Below, one piece after another: positions 37,372-49,245 of a stretch of DNA of 64,000 nt; position 1 is the stretch's first letter; the number at the start of each line of letters is the position of its first letter. Source of the DNA: Citrus sinensis (lineage: Eukaryota; Streptophyta; Magnoliopsida; Sapindales; Rutaceae); NCBI RefSeq assembly GCF_022201045.2, contig NC_068557.1:5952001-6016000 (forward strand), written 5' to 3'. Position numbers and translations under genes: made by a program. Under the pieces are notes generated by a model. It was not told where the DNA came from and searched no databases. It was given only the letters and a program-made list of their open reading frames with translations.

Positions 37372-38789
37372 ATAATTAAATTATTTTTGTTACTTAAGCA
37401 CAAGTATTTGAACAAAACCTTGACAAAATACATTAAAAATATATTCAAAACAACATGATTTTGTGTTCTTTTATTTTTTAAACATATAAAAACAATGGTT
37501 TTAAGTGTGTTTTTATCACTTTTTTGTTAGAACTTAATTCAAACAATAGTGCTCCTTTTCTACTAGAACTATATATAGGCTCTTTCCCTGATATGAAATA
37601 TTTATTTTAATCTGGGAAAAAATGTAAAACTGTTATTTTTCATTTAATTTTTAATGAAAACTGAAAAAATTTCATCATTAATTAAAATTTATGATCCCGT
37701 TATTTTTTCTCATAATTTTAAATTTAAATTTTCAATTAATTATTATTAAAAATTATAAAATTAATAAATAATTAAAGGTATTCATGTCAGTTTTCAATTT
37801 AATTTTTCAATTAGTTATGTTTAAAAATTATTAAGTTAATTAAAAAATTAAAGGTATTCATGTCCTCAATATCAAACAACCATCAAAGGTGAAATGGTAT
37901 GATCAATAAAACAACTTGATAGTTAGAGTTTGGATGTATTTTAAAACTGTAAGAAGCTTCAATATTTCAGTCAAACAACAAAGCGGTTTTTGCTCTTTTT
38001 ATCTTTTAATTTTAATGATACAGTTGTACTGTTCTTAGAATTATTTATTTTGTTTTTGTCAAGACCAAATGCAGTATTAGCTCTGTTTGTCCTAAATTAT
38101 TGAGATAGAGTGACCCCAATATTGATTATGATTATCATTATAGCATTTTTGCCATTTTGGCTTTCTTAATTGTATACTATCAATTATATGAGAAATTCTA
38201 AAATATATCAAAGGTAACATAATCAGTTAATGTATTTATGACGTGCGTAATTAAATTAATGATGAGTGGATCTTTCTTAATCGTATACTATCAATTATAT
38301 AAGAAATTCTAAAATATATTAGAGATAATATAATTAAATAATGTATTTATAATGTGTAAACTTACATGGTAATATTTTAAAATAAACATATACATATCAT
38401 AACATCATTTTATTGTTATTAGTTAACATGATACTTCCGTTATATTTTAAAATTTCTACAATTATATTACATCGGGTATTATTATCTAGAAGAACCCTTC
38501 TTCCTCAATTATAACGGAGGCGTGGGGTTCAAATTTCCATGGAGACATTATATTTCTTGTGTATTTATGGAAATATATTTTTTTAACATGCAGAATTTTA
38601 GGTTGGATGGCAAAGTATATGTATTCTACCTAATAAGATTTGGATTTGTAATTTGTATGTATCTGTAGAAGATTACCAACGGTTTACTAAGTTAATCAAA
38701 ATTTTATTAACTTACGTATGTATAGTACTAAGAAGTGGGAAACAATGGAGACGACTGAGTATCCCGAAGCATAAAAAAATCTTATGGTC

Positions 38790-38795
38790 CACGTG
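38790..38795. promoter_or_regulatory. G-box CACGTG upstream of MYB copy B
   Basis: Same motif and context as 29779-29784, about 560 bp before the start codon of copy B. Confidence 0.45.
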
Positions 38796-39274
38796 ATAAA
38801 CGTGTAGCAATCTTTTTTTTTTTTTTTCAACCTGGGAAGACAGGTGTAATAATCTGTAACGTGTGAAAAAGGGACCTTTGCGATTTGTGTTCTCTGAAAA
38901 GAGCTCAAACGTGCAAGTGCAAACAAAAGCTGAGATAATACCTTTTGCGTCAGCGAACCGCCATCTCACACTGAAGACAACAGTCATCGTGCCGCATGAA
39001 AACGTCAATTTCAGGGTTTCGGATTATGAATGCAGAGCCTTGCATGAATATCAACCATTAATAATACTCACCCATTTTCCTTTCGTCACATGCGAGACTT
39101 AATTTAATTAGGGCCCCTCAATTTACATTTTTTTTTTCTGATATTGCTTGAAAGAACCATCCAGGGCAGTGAAAATTACTATTATCCAGATTGAGTCTTT
39201 CTTTAAAAATGGCTGTGAATTAATGTGATGCTAAATTACTTTTCACACGTTGGTGTTTTTCAATTGATGGTCCG

Positions 39275-39284
39275 TATAAAAAGG
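39275..39284 (+). promoter_or_regulatory. TATA box of MYB copy B
   Basis: TATAAAAAGG, 73 bp before the start codon of copy B and identical to copy A. The core promoter is unchanged between copies, so both may be expressed. Confidence 0.7.
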
Positions 39285-39356
39285 ATTTGGAGGGCAAATT
39301 AAGATTTTCAACACATCCACAGAAGAGAGTAAAGAGTGGTGAGTGAGTTATCAAAA

Positions 39357-40313
39357 ATGGTGAGAGCCCCAACGTATGATGAAAAAGGAATGAAGAGAGG
39401 TGCATGGAGTAAAGAAGAAGATGATAAGTTAAGAGCTTATATTCTGAGATATGGCCACTGGAATTGGACTCAACTCCCCAAGTTTGCTGGTAATTAATTG
39501 ATCACATTAATTAATAAAAATTGCTATCTAAAGTATCCGTATACATATGGGATCTTTATTTTTTGCTGTTGATGATTGTTGTTTAATTACAGGTCTATCA
39601 AGGAGTGGCAAGAGTTGCAGGCTGCGGTGGATGAACTACCTGAGGCCAGATATAAAACATGGGAACTACACCAAGGAAGAAGAGGATACTATCATCAAAA
39701 CACGCCAACAACATGGCAATAAGTTCGTACTACTCTTCACATTCATCACTTGTTCAATTTTTTCATGAAAATTTTTAGTTGATGACCTTTGGCAATCAAA
39801 TTGATCCTAGCAAGTGTGTAAAAATTACCCCAGAAACGGATGATTATTTTTATCAATCTGTTACTTTCAGGATTCGAACTCGAGCAGCCACCTAATGATT
39901 TTAATTATATCAATACTTGCAGATGGGCTTTGATTGCAGCAAAACTACCGGGAAGAACAGATAACGAAATAAAAAACTATTGGCACACCCACTTGAAGAA
40001 GAAGATCGATAAGAAGACAGATTCAGCTGATCAAGAGCATGAAGAAACCTCACAGAGTGATCAAGCAGAAAGGCAAGAAATTAATCTGGCTGCATCAACA
40101 TCGAGCTCTGATCATCATGCAGTTGGATCTGCCGTTAACAGTCTGTTTGAAGATATCAGTGCTAGAGATTTTTGGACACAACCATTCGTATCAGATAGCG
40201 AAATTGATTATTACTCTCTGTCCGGTGATTCGTGCTATGAGGATACCGTAGATATATTCGGCCCAGTGATGCAAGAACTGCAAGCGTTCGATGTTGGTTT
40301 TTCCTCCTCATGA
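39357..40313 (+). CDS. R2R3-MYB transcription factor, copy B
   Basis: Three exons (39357-39489, 39593-39722, 39923-40313) give 217 residues. Exons 1 and 2 and both introns look identical to copy A by eye, so the DNA-binding domain is the same. Differences cluster in the C-terminal tail: copy B lacks two residues (HHAV in place of HHRHAV), has [11 protein letters not shown] against [18 protein letters not shown] against IDIFDPV, and ends FDVGFSSS. The frame is intact with canonical splice sites, so this copy looks functional. It could differ from copy A in activation strength or be redundant. Confidence 0.93.
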
Positions 40314-41599
40314 TGATGCTAGCAGCTGGCTACTAGACAGCCACATGTCAATTTGTACCCAGTTTTTGCTGGTCTAATAATTAATTAGACGTAGCAATTT
40401 AAATTATCCAGCAATGATAATTATCACATGAGATTAATTGTAGTTTATCAATCTTTATTGCATGCCTTTTATTCCTCTAGCTGGCTTTTCGAACTGCCAA
40501 CCTTAAACTTTTGCCCTGTGTCAGTTAGTCATATGCAAAAAGTTTTTGGATTATATGATATTGGAGATCACTTCAAACAAAAGTTAAGTTTGACAGCCTT
40601 TATGCTAATGTGACCGCACATATGGCTCCTCAGTAATATGAAGGTGCGCAAATTATGGCCCTTATCAGGCACATCCGTTCATGCCCTTCTAAAGTGGGAT
40701 CCCTTATTAAGTATTGACGTCATTCCACGTGTCTTAATGCGGTTTTCTCATGTATTATCGCTGTAGCCACTAAAAGCGTATATTTAATTGTTTCCGCTCA
40801 AATGATAAGACCGACCGATTGGTAAACAGGAGTAATGGATGTTTTCAAGTTTAACCTTAAATTTTATTTTAATAATATGGTGTGTTATTTATTAAGTAAT
40901 TAATAATTTTTTATAAAATATAATGAATTAATTACTTTATTTCATCAATTATTAAATGAATGTTATAATATTTAAAATAAAAATACTAAAATAAAATATT
41001 GAGACGTGTAACACTACTCAATCATCAAACCATCGGCTTTATATTTATGATGTGATAATAAATCGGTGAGATTAATTTTTTTAATAAAAAATATTAATGT
41101 GATGTCATGAAAAACCAATGATGTCACGACGTCTGGGTTCAAAATTGCACCGACCAAATGCTCCCTCCAGAAATTGCAAGAAAAATTTGGACATCACCTA
41201 ATGAAATCTAACGAACTTATCCTCGCCACGTGTGCACGAAAATTCAGCCTAACCTCTAAAATTCGACCAATCTGAATCTTTCATCTGGATGAATTTTATC
41301 ATCTGTATTTATGCACTAGATAAGAATTGGACGATCTTTTATGAATCGCCACATGAAATTTAAAAAAGTTTATTAATTAAGATTTGTTCTTAAGATCCTC
41401 TTAAGATTATTTTCTCTGTCATTCTGTCACTATTTTTTCTTTTTTCTTTTTTTAATGTGAAAAAGAATTTAATAGATGGTTCCAACATATTCAAAAGATT
41501 TTGATAATATATATATATATATATATATAACTCTAATAGAAGTCAACTAAGTAATAAATGAACTAACAATTGGAAAAATATCAGTGTTAAACTTAAAAG
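40314..41599. other. 3' flank of MYB copy B and intergenic DNA
   Basis: The block match fades near 40850. After it lies AT-rich intergenic DNA with a TA dinucleotide run at about 41507-41529. No gene is recognised. Confidence 0.5.
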
Positions 41600-42324
41600 T
41601 AATGAAACAAGCAATGAACACATTACTAATATGAATTTATGGGTTGAATCAGAAGTAAGATTATTGAAGAAAAATGCAATTAACAAAGATAATAAAAATA
41701 AAAAAAGAGAAAAGAGATCATTGAGAAAAAGTACTAATAAGAATTATTGCCATTGTAAAGATCCTTGCTAAAAACAATTCAGCATTTCGTGGAAAGAATT
41801 CAAAGATACATCAATAGAGTAATGGAAACTTTTAAAGTTTAATTGAAATGAATACATAGTTTGATCCAACAATGCAAGAACATATTAGATGTATTAAAAA
41901 AGGTGAAATTCATAATCACTACCTTAGACATAACATACAAAATGAGTTCATACAAATGTTAGCAATTCAAATAAAAAATACAATTATCAACAATATGAAG
42001 AAGGAAAATATTTCTCAATTATTTTTTATTGTGCTCCAAATACAAGCCGTCAAGAACAAATGTCTATTGTATTCTTACCCTAGAGATATTTCATTTTGGA
42101 GCTTTAGGACGTATTTATTAATTATTTCCTTTTTCAATGAAGCAATGAAAATTTTTACAAAATAATATGCTCAATTTGACTGTCAAATCATTGTCACAAA
42201 TATATTGGGAAAGTCATATTAAAAGTGCAAAAGCAAGTAAAACATCTCCACAAATAAGAGATGTTTTACTTGAATTAGAAGAAATTAGTTAAGTTTCTAA
42301 AATAAAGAGGGAAGCTAAGTGTTT

Positions 42325-43876
42325 TGTTGAGCATTTGAATTCAAACACTTATAGAAAGAAAACAGCAGTGTTTTGTTAATGGTTGAGTTGTTATGAAGTC
42401 ACATGAAGGAAGCATGAGCACCTAAACTTGAAATGGCAACTAAAGCAACCATTTTGGCTATAATAGACTTTTCTATCTCACATGACTTGGCACTCGAATG
42501 CTTAAGTAGGGATGGCAATGGGCACCGCCCGCAGCGGGTTTGCCATTACCAAACCCAAACCCGCACAAAATTTAAATTACCAAATCCACCCGCAACCCGC
42601 AGCGGGTTTTAATCTTTTTAAAAAAACCCACCCGCAGCGGGTTTTAACAATTACCAAACCCGCAATGGTATCCGGCGGATTTTTTGCGGGTTTCTGTATT
42701 TGAAATCACAAATGTTTAATATATAAATTTATAATAATAACCTCAAATTCCATATAACATACTCAATTTTATATTTAAACAATGTAAATGAAAAATTAAA
42801 ATTTCTACATCAATTCAACACAAATTCTCAAATTTAAGTATAAATTATACAAATTTATTTAAAAAGCACAAACTAGTATCTAAAAATAATAATTACATTT
42901 CATATTATCATTTAAAACAAGCTCCAAGAGAAGATATTCATTTCATTCACCACCATAAGCACCCATCCAACACAATGCCTATAATAATAATTAAGATTAA
43001 TATTTTCAAATACTAATTCGAAGGGAAATACTTTTAGTTTTCTTTAGTTTATGACTTTAGAATAGGAGATGGGCCACATATACATATACACAACTTTGAG
43101 CCTTTGGCTATTTAGTAATTTGATTAATGATATTATTTTCTTTATACATTTTTAGATTAAAATTAAATTAAAAATATTTGGAAAAAATATTGCGGGTTTG
43201 GTGGATATCCATGCGGGTATCCACCGGATATAAGGTTAATACCAAACCCACCCGCATTCATATGCGGGTTTTAATTTATAATACTAAACCCGCCCGCAAC
43301 GGGTAAAATTACCCGCAACGGGCGGGTTTTGGCAGGTGGGTTTGGGCGAGTTTGCGGGTTTGCGGGTACAATTGCCATCCCTATGCTTAAGTGATTTCAA
43401 GGTCGTTATAACGACTTGGACACATGGCGAAATTCTATACATTCTGGGTTTACATATCATTAAATTGCTATTGTATAGATCTATGTGTATCAAGTTGGTT
43501 CAGAGAGAGTTCAAGAGGATTCTAGTGAGAGACTTGAGAGAATGAAAGCTTGTTCTTGAGCTTTGTAATCCTCACTTGAGTTCTTGTAATCTTCTTCAGT
43601 GAATCAATCAATAAAGTCAGCTCTGATGTTTTACCTGTGGATGCAAGTCTCAAAACGGTCAAACCACGTAATATTGTGTTCTTGTTGAGTTCTTTTATTT
43701 GTTCTCTATTTTTCATTTTGATTTCAGTTGTGTTCTGGACTGTCCTTATTAGTAGATTGGTTTTGATCTAATTTGATTGATCTTCAAGTCTTGAAAGCAA
43801 CTTGCGCTGATCTTCGATTAAGATCTTGGGCAGAGCTTTTGTTTCTATTGAAGGTTAATACAGAGCCAGCTCTACA
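42325..43876 (+). mobile_element. Solo LTR with TSD TGTTT inside the hAT remnant
   Basis: Starts TGTTGAGCATTTG and ends CAGCTCTACA. The 5-bp direct repeat TGTTT lies on both sides (42320-42324 and 43877-43881). Removing the insert and one repeat rejoins the surrounding hAT frame. The LTR is about 667 bp after subtracting a nested 877-bp hAT element and its 8-bp duplication. It contains a U5-like GTGGATGCAAGTCTC and CAAACCACGTAATATTGTG, typical of Copia LTRs, and a polyadenylation-like AATCAATAAAG. Confidence 0.85.
42507..43383. mobile_element. Non-autonomous hAT element with TSD TGCTTAAG
   Basis: Terminal inverted repeat TAGGGATGGCAAT at the left and ATTGCCATCCCTA at the right, 877 bp, flanked by the 8-bp direct repeat TGCTTAAG (42499-42506 and 43384-43391). 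Subterminal regions are crowded with CCCGCAGCGGGT and GCGGGTTT motifs in both orientations, likely transposase-binding sites. The interior is AT-rich and non-coding. It is inserted in the solo LTR at 42325-43876. Confidence 0.93.
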
Positions 43877-45008
43877 TGTTTAGCAACATCTGAATTGAAA
43901 AATTTTGAATTCATATCAGATATGATTATTTGATATGATAAATTATTTGCTATTAACTCCATAAGTAAGAACTTGCAAAAAGAAGATATGAATATTGATA
44001 TTACCATAGATTAGGTCTTATTTCTTTTTCTTTCTTTAAAGTTATAGAGAAAATGATTCATTTATACTATGACTTCAACCAAAGAATTGTAAGTGAAATG
44101 GAAGTAGAACCTAAATGTCATGAAAAACGTGTGATTATCAAAAAGCTACTTCTTTAACAATCAATAGATTTGAACAATTTCAAATGGATTTTGTTTAATT
44201 TCAAAAAGTTACAATTGTTAAGTGACAATATTTTAAAATTTGTATTAATCATGAAAATGCTTTAAAACATTATATGGTTTCTACTATAGATAGTTTAGAT
44301 TTATTTTTAGAGCTAGTAATTTTAATAGATGTTTCTCAAGCTGAAAAAAAATTCATTGCTTCATATACTTAATTATTTGAAAAAAAAATGATTCTTTTCC
44401 AATTGCATATATTGCTTATAGAATATTATTAAAAATACTGGTACCAATTGCTTCTGCACAAACAAGTTTTTCAAAATTAAAATTAGTAAAACTTATTTAA
44501 GTTCAACCATCTCATAAGAGAGATTAAATGAATTAGCTATATTATGTATAGAGAAAGATATATTAGCAAAATTAGAATATGATAATTCGATTAATAAATT
44601 TGCTTCTAAGAAATCTAAAAAAATTAATACATGTATTTTACCTCAAATTATTTAAAAAGAATAACTAAAATAATTTGCCTGAAGCTCTAAAATTAGTTGA
44701 GCTACCCTTGTCAACAGGATGCATTGGTGGTTAGTAATAGGTAAAAATAGAAGAGTAACCAATTAATTAACATCAATACACTTACAAAGTTAGAGTTCAC
44801 ATGTTGTCAATTCCTAGCTCAGGAAAACTCAATTAAGTGTTTATATACCCTGTAAAGAAGTTTCTATTCCAATATTATTGATCTTAGAAAATTAGGATCG
44901 AGCGAATTAACTAAATAACTTTCGTTTAGTATGATCTTCATCTTCTATATATACAGTAGTATATATAATTACCATCAAGCTATTACACAGAGTACATCAA
45001 CCACAATC

Positions 45009-45130
45009 ATGAAGAAATGAATATTTGTGATATTGTGGCTCTTTCTTGTAATCTATTGGCTAGTTCTAGTAGTAGTACTGCTGAAGTTAGCTGATCATGC
45101 ATGCAAAAGTTAAACCGCCACCGTCACAAG
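45009..45130 (+). pseudogene. Decayed small secreted-peptide gene, second relic
   Basis: The ATG at 45009 is followed by AAG AAA TGA, so the frame stops after three codons. The downstream sequence still resembles a leader and Ala/Ser stretch and then a CCGCCACCG tail. The upstream 50 bp (TATATAATTACCATCAAGC, CACAGAGTACATCAACCAC) match those of the relic at 22866 and, less closely, the intact gene at 53251. The gene ends near the edge of Helitron 2. Confidence 0.45.
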
Positions 45131-45231
45131 GAAGGATAATTAAAAACAACAAGAAAAAGAAGACTTTTTTGCCATCTCTGATGCTGAGTTAAATTACTCT
45201 TATGGACAGTTCACTATGATTATATACATAA

Positions 45232-46112
45232 CTAGAAAATAGAACCGCACTTCGCGCTGCTTTAAAAAAAAAATTTAGTATTATCTTTTTTTTTCTTATT
45301 CTACTTTTAACGATTGATTCCATTCGATTAAGAGGCAAGACTTCAAAAAAAAAATGAAACTTGAGGTTGATATATCAAAGCGAGGCCACCTGGAGAAGGA
45401 GCAGAAGATGCATCACAGTAGCCTCTCAATATGTTCCCTTCTTCGGCAGTAAATCCGAGAGAGGTGAGCATTGCAGGCCAACAATTACGGGTGATGATAT
45501 CAATAGCGCGACAATAGTCAGGGCCAATATCAGCCTGGCTATTAAGGAAGAATATAACAATCTCATTTGAGCATGATTTCAGCTCCATTAATGTGTTCCA
45601 GCACTCCGTTAGGCCTCCGCTAACTTCAAGTCTTATTACAAGATCGTAGATTCGTAGCCTGATTTTATATTGTTGTTGAGGCAATCATTCCTGCTGGTTG
45701 CATTTGTAATATTTGCCATGATCAAGTAAGTGAGGGCCAAAATGAAAAACACATGTTTTAGAGTTAATGCTATTTTTTGTTATTTTATGTTGTGTCTATG
45801 TTTATGTGGGATATCATATTTTTTGTTGCTATTTATAAATTAAGGTGAGGCAGAGGAGAAGAGTGATTGAAAATGTTTATAAATTATTGCTTAATTTATT
45901 GTTAAGAATGTTTCAATTAGAGAAGATAGTTGGTCTTTTGATGAACTGTTACATATTGATTGTGTAATAACAGTCAAATTAATTATGAGAAGATGAAAAT
46001 TCAAATCTGAAAGAAAATTTATCTATTTATTAGATAATAAAGAATATACAAAGATGAGAAATGGTAATGTTACATCACCTCTTGTAGCCCCAACTTTATA
46101 TAAATATATAGA
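45232..46112 (-). mobile_element. Non-autonomous Helitron 2 carrying a gene fragment
   Basis: Read on the minus strand, it starts TCTATATATTTATATAAAG then TTGGGGCTACAAGAGGTGATG, close to the 5' end of Helitron 1. It ends GCGAAGTGCGGTTCTATTTTCTAG. The flanking bases are A before TC and T after CTAG, as expected. The 3' hairpin is weaker than in Helitron 1. Length is about 881 bp. It carries an egg-cell-secreted-like coding fragment near the 3' end and no Rep/helicase. Confidence 0.82.
45343..45684 (-). pseudogene. Captured egg-cell-secreted (EC1-like) gene fragment
   Basis: The minus-strand frame encodes a prolamin-like (ECA1 gametogenesis-related) domain: LEVSGGLTECWNTLMELKSC, NEIVIFFLNSQADIGPDYCR, RNCWPAMLTSLGFTAEEGNI, RGYCDASSAPSPG. 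EC1 proteins are small Cys-rich proteins secreted by the egg cell that help gamete fusion. The normal N-terminal signal peptide is absent: a TGA lies just upstream and the frame has no good ATG. One conserved cysteine of the usual CC pair appears to be Tyr (DYCR), leaving five of six. The frame is otherwise open over about 110 codons, suggesting recent capture. It lies wholly within Helitron 2 in the same orientation. Confidence 0.75.
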
Positions 46113-46576
46113 TATGTACTTTAACACTTCGATTTTAATTAAAAATCTGTGTTAGTAAAATAGATTGAATTTTTAGTATGGACGATTTACATACACATAA
46201 TATATACATATAAATTTATATCAAAAATCTATATATACATAGTATATACTTTGAACACTTTGATTTTTACAAAAAAATTTATTAGTAAAATAGATTGAAT
46301 TGTTATTATGCACGATTTACAATGACTATAAAGTATTGTGAAGATATTCAGTAAGACATGCCACAAATTGATCACCACTTATTTATTGACCAAAAATTCG
46401 GGCTCCCAAGTCAATCACGAGAGAAATTCTGGAGTATATTTGATGTTCCATGTCATCAATTGAGATAGAACGACCAACTAATATATTTTGACATAATTTT
46501 TAAATTTAAAATTAATTAATTAAAGTCAAACAATTTTTAAACTTAAAAATAAATTAATAAGATAAGTACACAATGA

Positions 46577-46860
46577 TTGGAACAGAATTTGAAGATTGAT
46601 CAATTCCTTCTCTTTCTTTACTTCATTTTTCTTGTTAACACAAATGTTAATTCTATTTCCATCCCCGTCGTGAAATATACTTCAACTTTGCAATACATTG
46701 CCAAGATTCATCTCCGCATTTCACAAGTTCCATCAATCTTGTTCTTGATCTTGGCGATCCGTTAACCTGGTCGATTGCGCTTCTTCTCTAATGTGTCATC
46801 ATCATCCCATTGGTTGATTTCAAGTCAGTCAATCCAGTGTTCAAGAACTGAAAAGTCCCC
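46577..46860 (+). pseudogene. Basic-7S-globulin/EDGP-like fragment (aspartic-protease fold)
   Basis: The first 62 codons read a hydrophobic leader-like stretch, FLVNTNVNSISIPVVKYTST and LQYIAKIHLRISQVPSIL. The frame then shifts, and the next frame reads VLDLGDPLTW, as in plant xylanase-inhibitor/EDGP proteins, where the N-terminal pepsin-like motif lies right after such a stretch. No further domain is found downstream, so the gene is truncated. It looks like a broken paralogue. Confidence 0.6.
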
Positions 46861-49245
46861 TTTTCCTGAGAATGGTAGTAACAATACCACTAAAACTACA
46901 ACAAGTGTTTTTATGGGTGTGGCAATGCAACAGAATTTGAGCTTCATGAGGTGACACGGTTAAAAATTAAAGATTGGATGGAGAGAGAATAATGGCGGAG
47001 TTTGCAGGGAAGAGAAGAAGCCTTTCAAAAATCTTTCTTTATTCAATTAATTATTTTTATGGCTTTTAATAAACTAATGTTTCTTGGCTTTTGGTCTTTG
47101 AATTTGGAAGAGAGAATGAATTTTTCAAACTAGAGTAAAGAGAGAGAAAAGGCAAAAATAGTTGTTTCACTTTTAATTAATTAATTTTTAGGTTTAAAAT
47201 TTATTGATATGGATGGTAAAAAAGTCCAAGCCCGTCTCAGTTCACCCCATTCTCATGTCTCCCACATAAAGGTCTGGACAAGGGTTTAGGACAAAAAGTC
47301 CGAGTCAAGACCAAGTCCGAGTCCTCTATTTTTTTAAAAAATAAATTTATAAATTAAAATTTAAAAAATAATAGAGAAATTAAAAAATTAAATTAAATCC
47401 CTAATGTATATATTAATAATGAATCAAAAAACTTAAAATTAAAATAATAAACTCTCTTTTAAGTGTTAATTAATTAAGAGAGTGCTTGAATTAGAAAATG
47501 TAATACTAAAAAAATTGAATCTCTAAATTTTTTTTTGTCTCATTTTCTTTATTTTGAAATTTTTATTTTTCTTTAATTTATTACTGATTATAACAACTTA
47601 ATTATTATTAATTTATTTCAAGTTTATAATAATTTTTAAAAAATTAAAAAAAAAAAAAGCCTAAGTCCGACCCAGACCTACAATAAACCAAGTCCAAGCT
47701 TAGCCCTTGCACTTCCACTCTAGCGGGCTTGGGTCTAGGCTTAAAAAAGTCCATCCCAAACTCCTAATTTGCCAACATTATTTATTGATATATGTCAAGA
47801 TATTATTTATTGATGACTTCACATTAGCTGATGACATGGAATATAAGATGTATTATAGAATTTCTCCAACCATGAAGTGTCGCGATCTCAGCCAGACCCA
47901 GAATTCATGAACTCAGCAAAGAGTAGTGCAAGTCGGATACCTCAAGCGATCAATGACTCCGCCACCTCAACGACAAGGTTAACAAACTTTTCGCCCAGAA
48001 ATCCCAACGGAAGCGCCGAATTTCTGAAACGTAATGAAAAGGAAACCCACCCAGCAATGAATGTTCGTAAGAGACCAAAGGCAAAAGTTTTATATTAATT
48101 AAGGGCACTTTTTGTGCCAGCTCCATGCTCTGCTTCAAGCATTGAGATTAGGGTGATAATATTAGTGTTTTGATTTTATGGCACGAGTGAAGTAATATAT
48201 CTTTGTTTCAATAAACAAACAACATTGTTGATCTTTTAAAAGGGGGTTCCAATATTGGTGCTTTTGGTGACACAACTTTTTGCCATCAATTAACGTTTCC
48301 CTTGCTATAAGTTGTAAACAATAATTTTTATTTTGTGATTTGTTTTGGTTGCTGGATCCACCCCTACTCCAACGAGGGCTGCCAGAGAAGCCCATCTGAC
48401 CTGAGATTGAGTGTTTCGGGCCTAGCCGGGCTCAAACTTCACTTAAGAAGCTTGAGCCTATTTTGTGAAAAACACTTAGAATTTAAAAAAAATATTATTT
48501 TAATGAAAATACACTTTTTTATATATAGTTAATCCACCAAATGTATATTTATAGTTTTAAATCCTATAACCCAACTTTTAAAACCTAATTCAACAAGAAA
48601 ATTAAATTTTATAAATAATAAACTTATAAATATAATACACACACTCACAAATTTTAGATTTTTGGCCCGGCATGAAAAAGCCCAATTTGATTCAGCCCGA
48701 GCCCGACCCCACAAAGACGAAATGGGTTCTAGTTTTTTCAAGCACAGATCCGGCATGATATTTTGCCATCTCTATTCCATCTGACAATATAATTGGACAT
48801 TTGATCTCTTACTTACACTGTGAGAGGCCAAATTAAAGTTATCCTAAAAACATTTATTATGATTTTTAAAAGTATAGTAGGATCATCTTCTAGTTTACTC
48901 TTTGAATTAAAATATTCCTTATCTCTAACCTGAACTATATAAATCATGTTGTGTCATGTCTCAATTATTGATAACCCAGGGCTGAGATAATTACATTCTT
49001 ATGTACCAATTATCTGTCACTATTTTGAATTTTTCTCTTAAGAAATTTATATGGAGAGGGAAATCCTAGTCTGCCTTTGGTATTGTTTTTTAAATTATGT
49101 GTCTGTATTTGTTTATAATAGATAAATTATTAACTTTTAATGGAATTGAAAATGTGTTTAGCTGCCGACTTACAAATCCGATAACTACATCCTAATTATT
49201 GATCTCCTTCAAGGAGAATGCATTAGCTATTCTCCTGTCTAGCAC
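46861..49245. other. Intergenic stretch with hAT-like and other repeat debris
   Basis: Pieces such as GGGCTTGGGTCTAGGCTT (47726), a matching AAGTCCGAGTC cluster near 47308, CCTAGCCGGGCTCAAACTTC (48421) and TTTTGCCATCTCTA (48761) look like decayed non-autonomous hAT elements. A 73-codon frame at 47877 with no known domain is not convincing. Confidence 0.4.

Larger units (their letters stand above)
36082..40850 (+). repeat. Segmental duplication, right copy (MYB block B)
   Basis: This aligns with 26026-31855 in the same orientation and lacks the Pack-MULE. The left junction lies inside a MITE-like segment, directly after the viral remnant. The intact target GATTTTAAT occurs once near 36732 (flanks GGAAT and TGGGAAAAATG), giving an empty site. 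A few small differences are visible, such as the number of AATAATA units after the TTCAGGTAAG motif. Confidence 0.92.
41600..44680 (+). pseudogene. hAT-type transposase remnant (DUF4371/TTF class), interrupted
   Basis: Before the insertion, broken frames (41700-42320) carry pieces typical of the DUF4371 zinc-finger hAT-like transposases: a KGEIHNHYLRHNIQNEFIQ-like stretch at 41900 and, in a shifted frame, a FSIIFYCAPN/RQEQMSIV-like stretch near 42020. After it (43882-44640) come ATSELKNFEF and SISKNLQKEDMNID in changing frames, then a C-terminal dimerisation-like region (LHILLIEYY, ASAQTSFSKLKLVK, ELAILCIEKDILAKLEY). There are many stops and frameshifts, so it is dead. The open reading is split at IKREAK | LATSELK by the solo LTR at 42325-43876. 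Confidence 0.75.
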
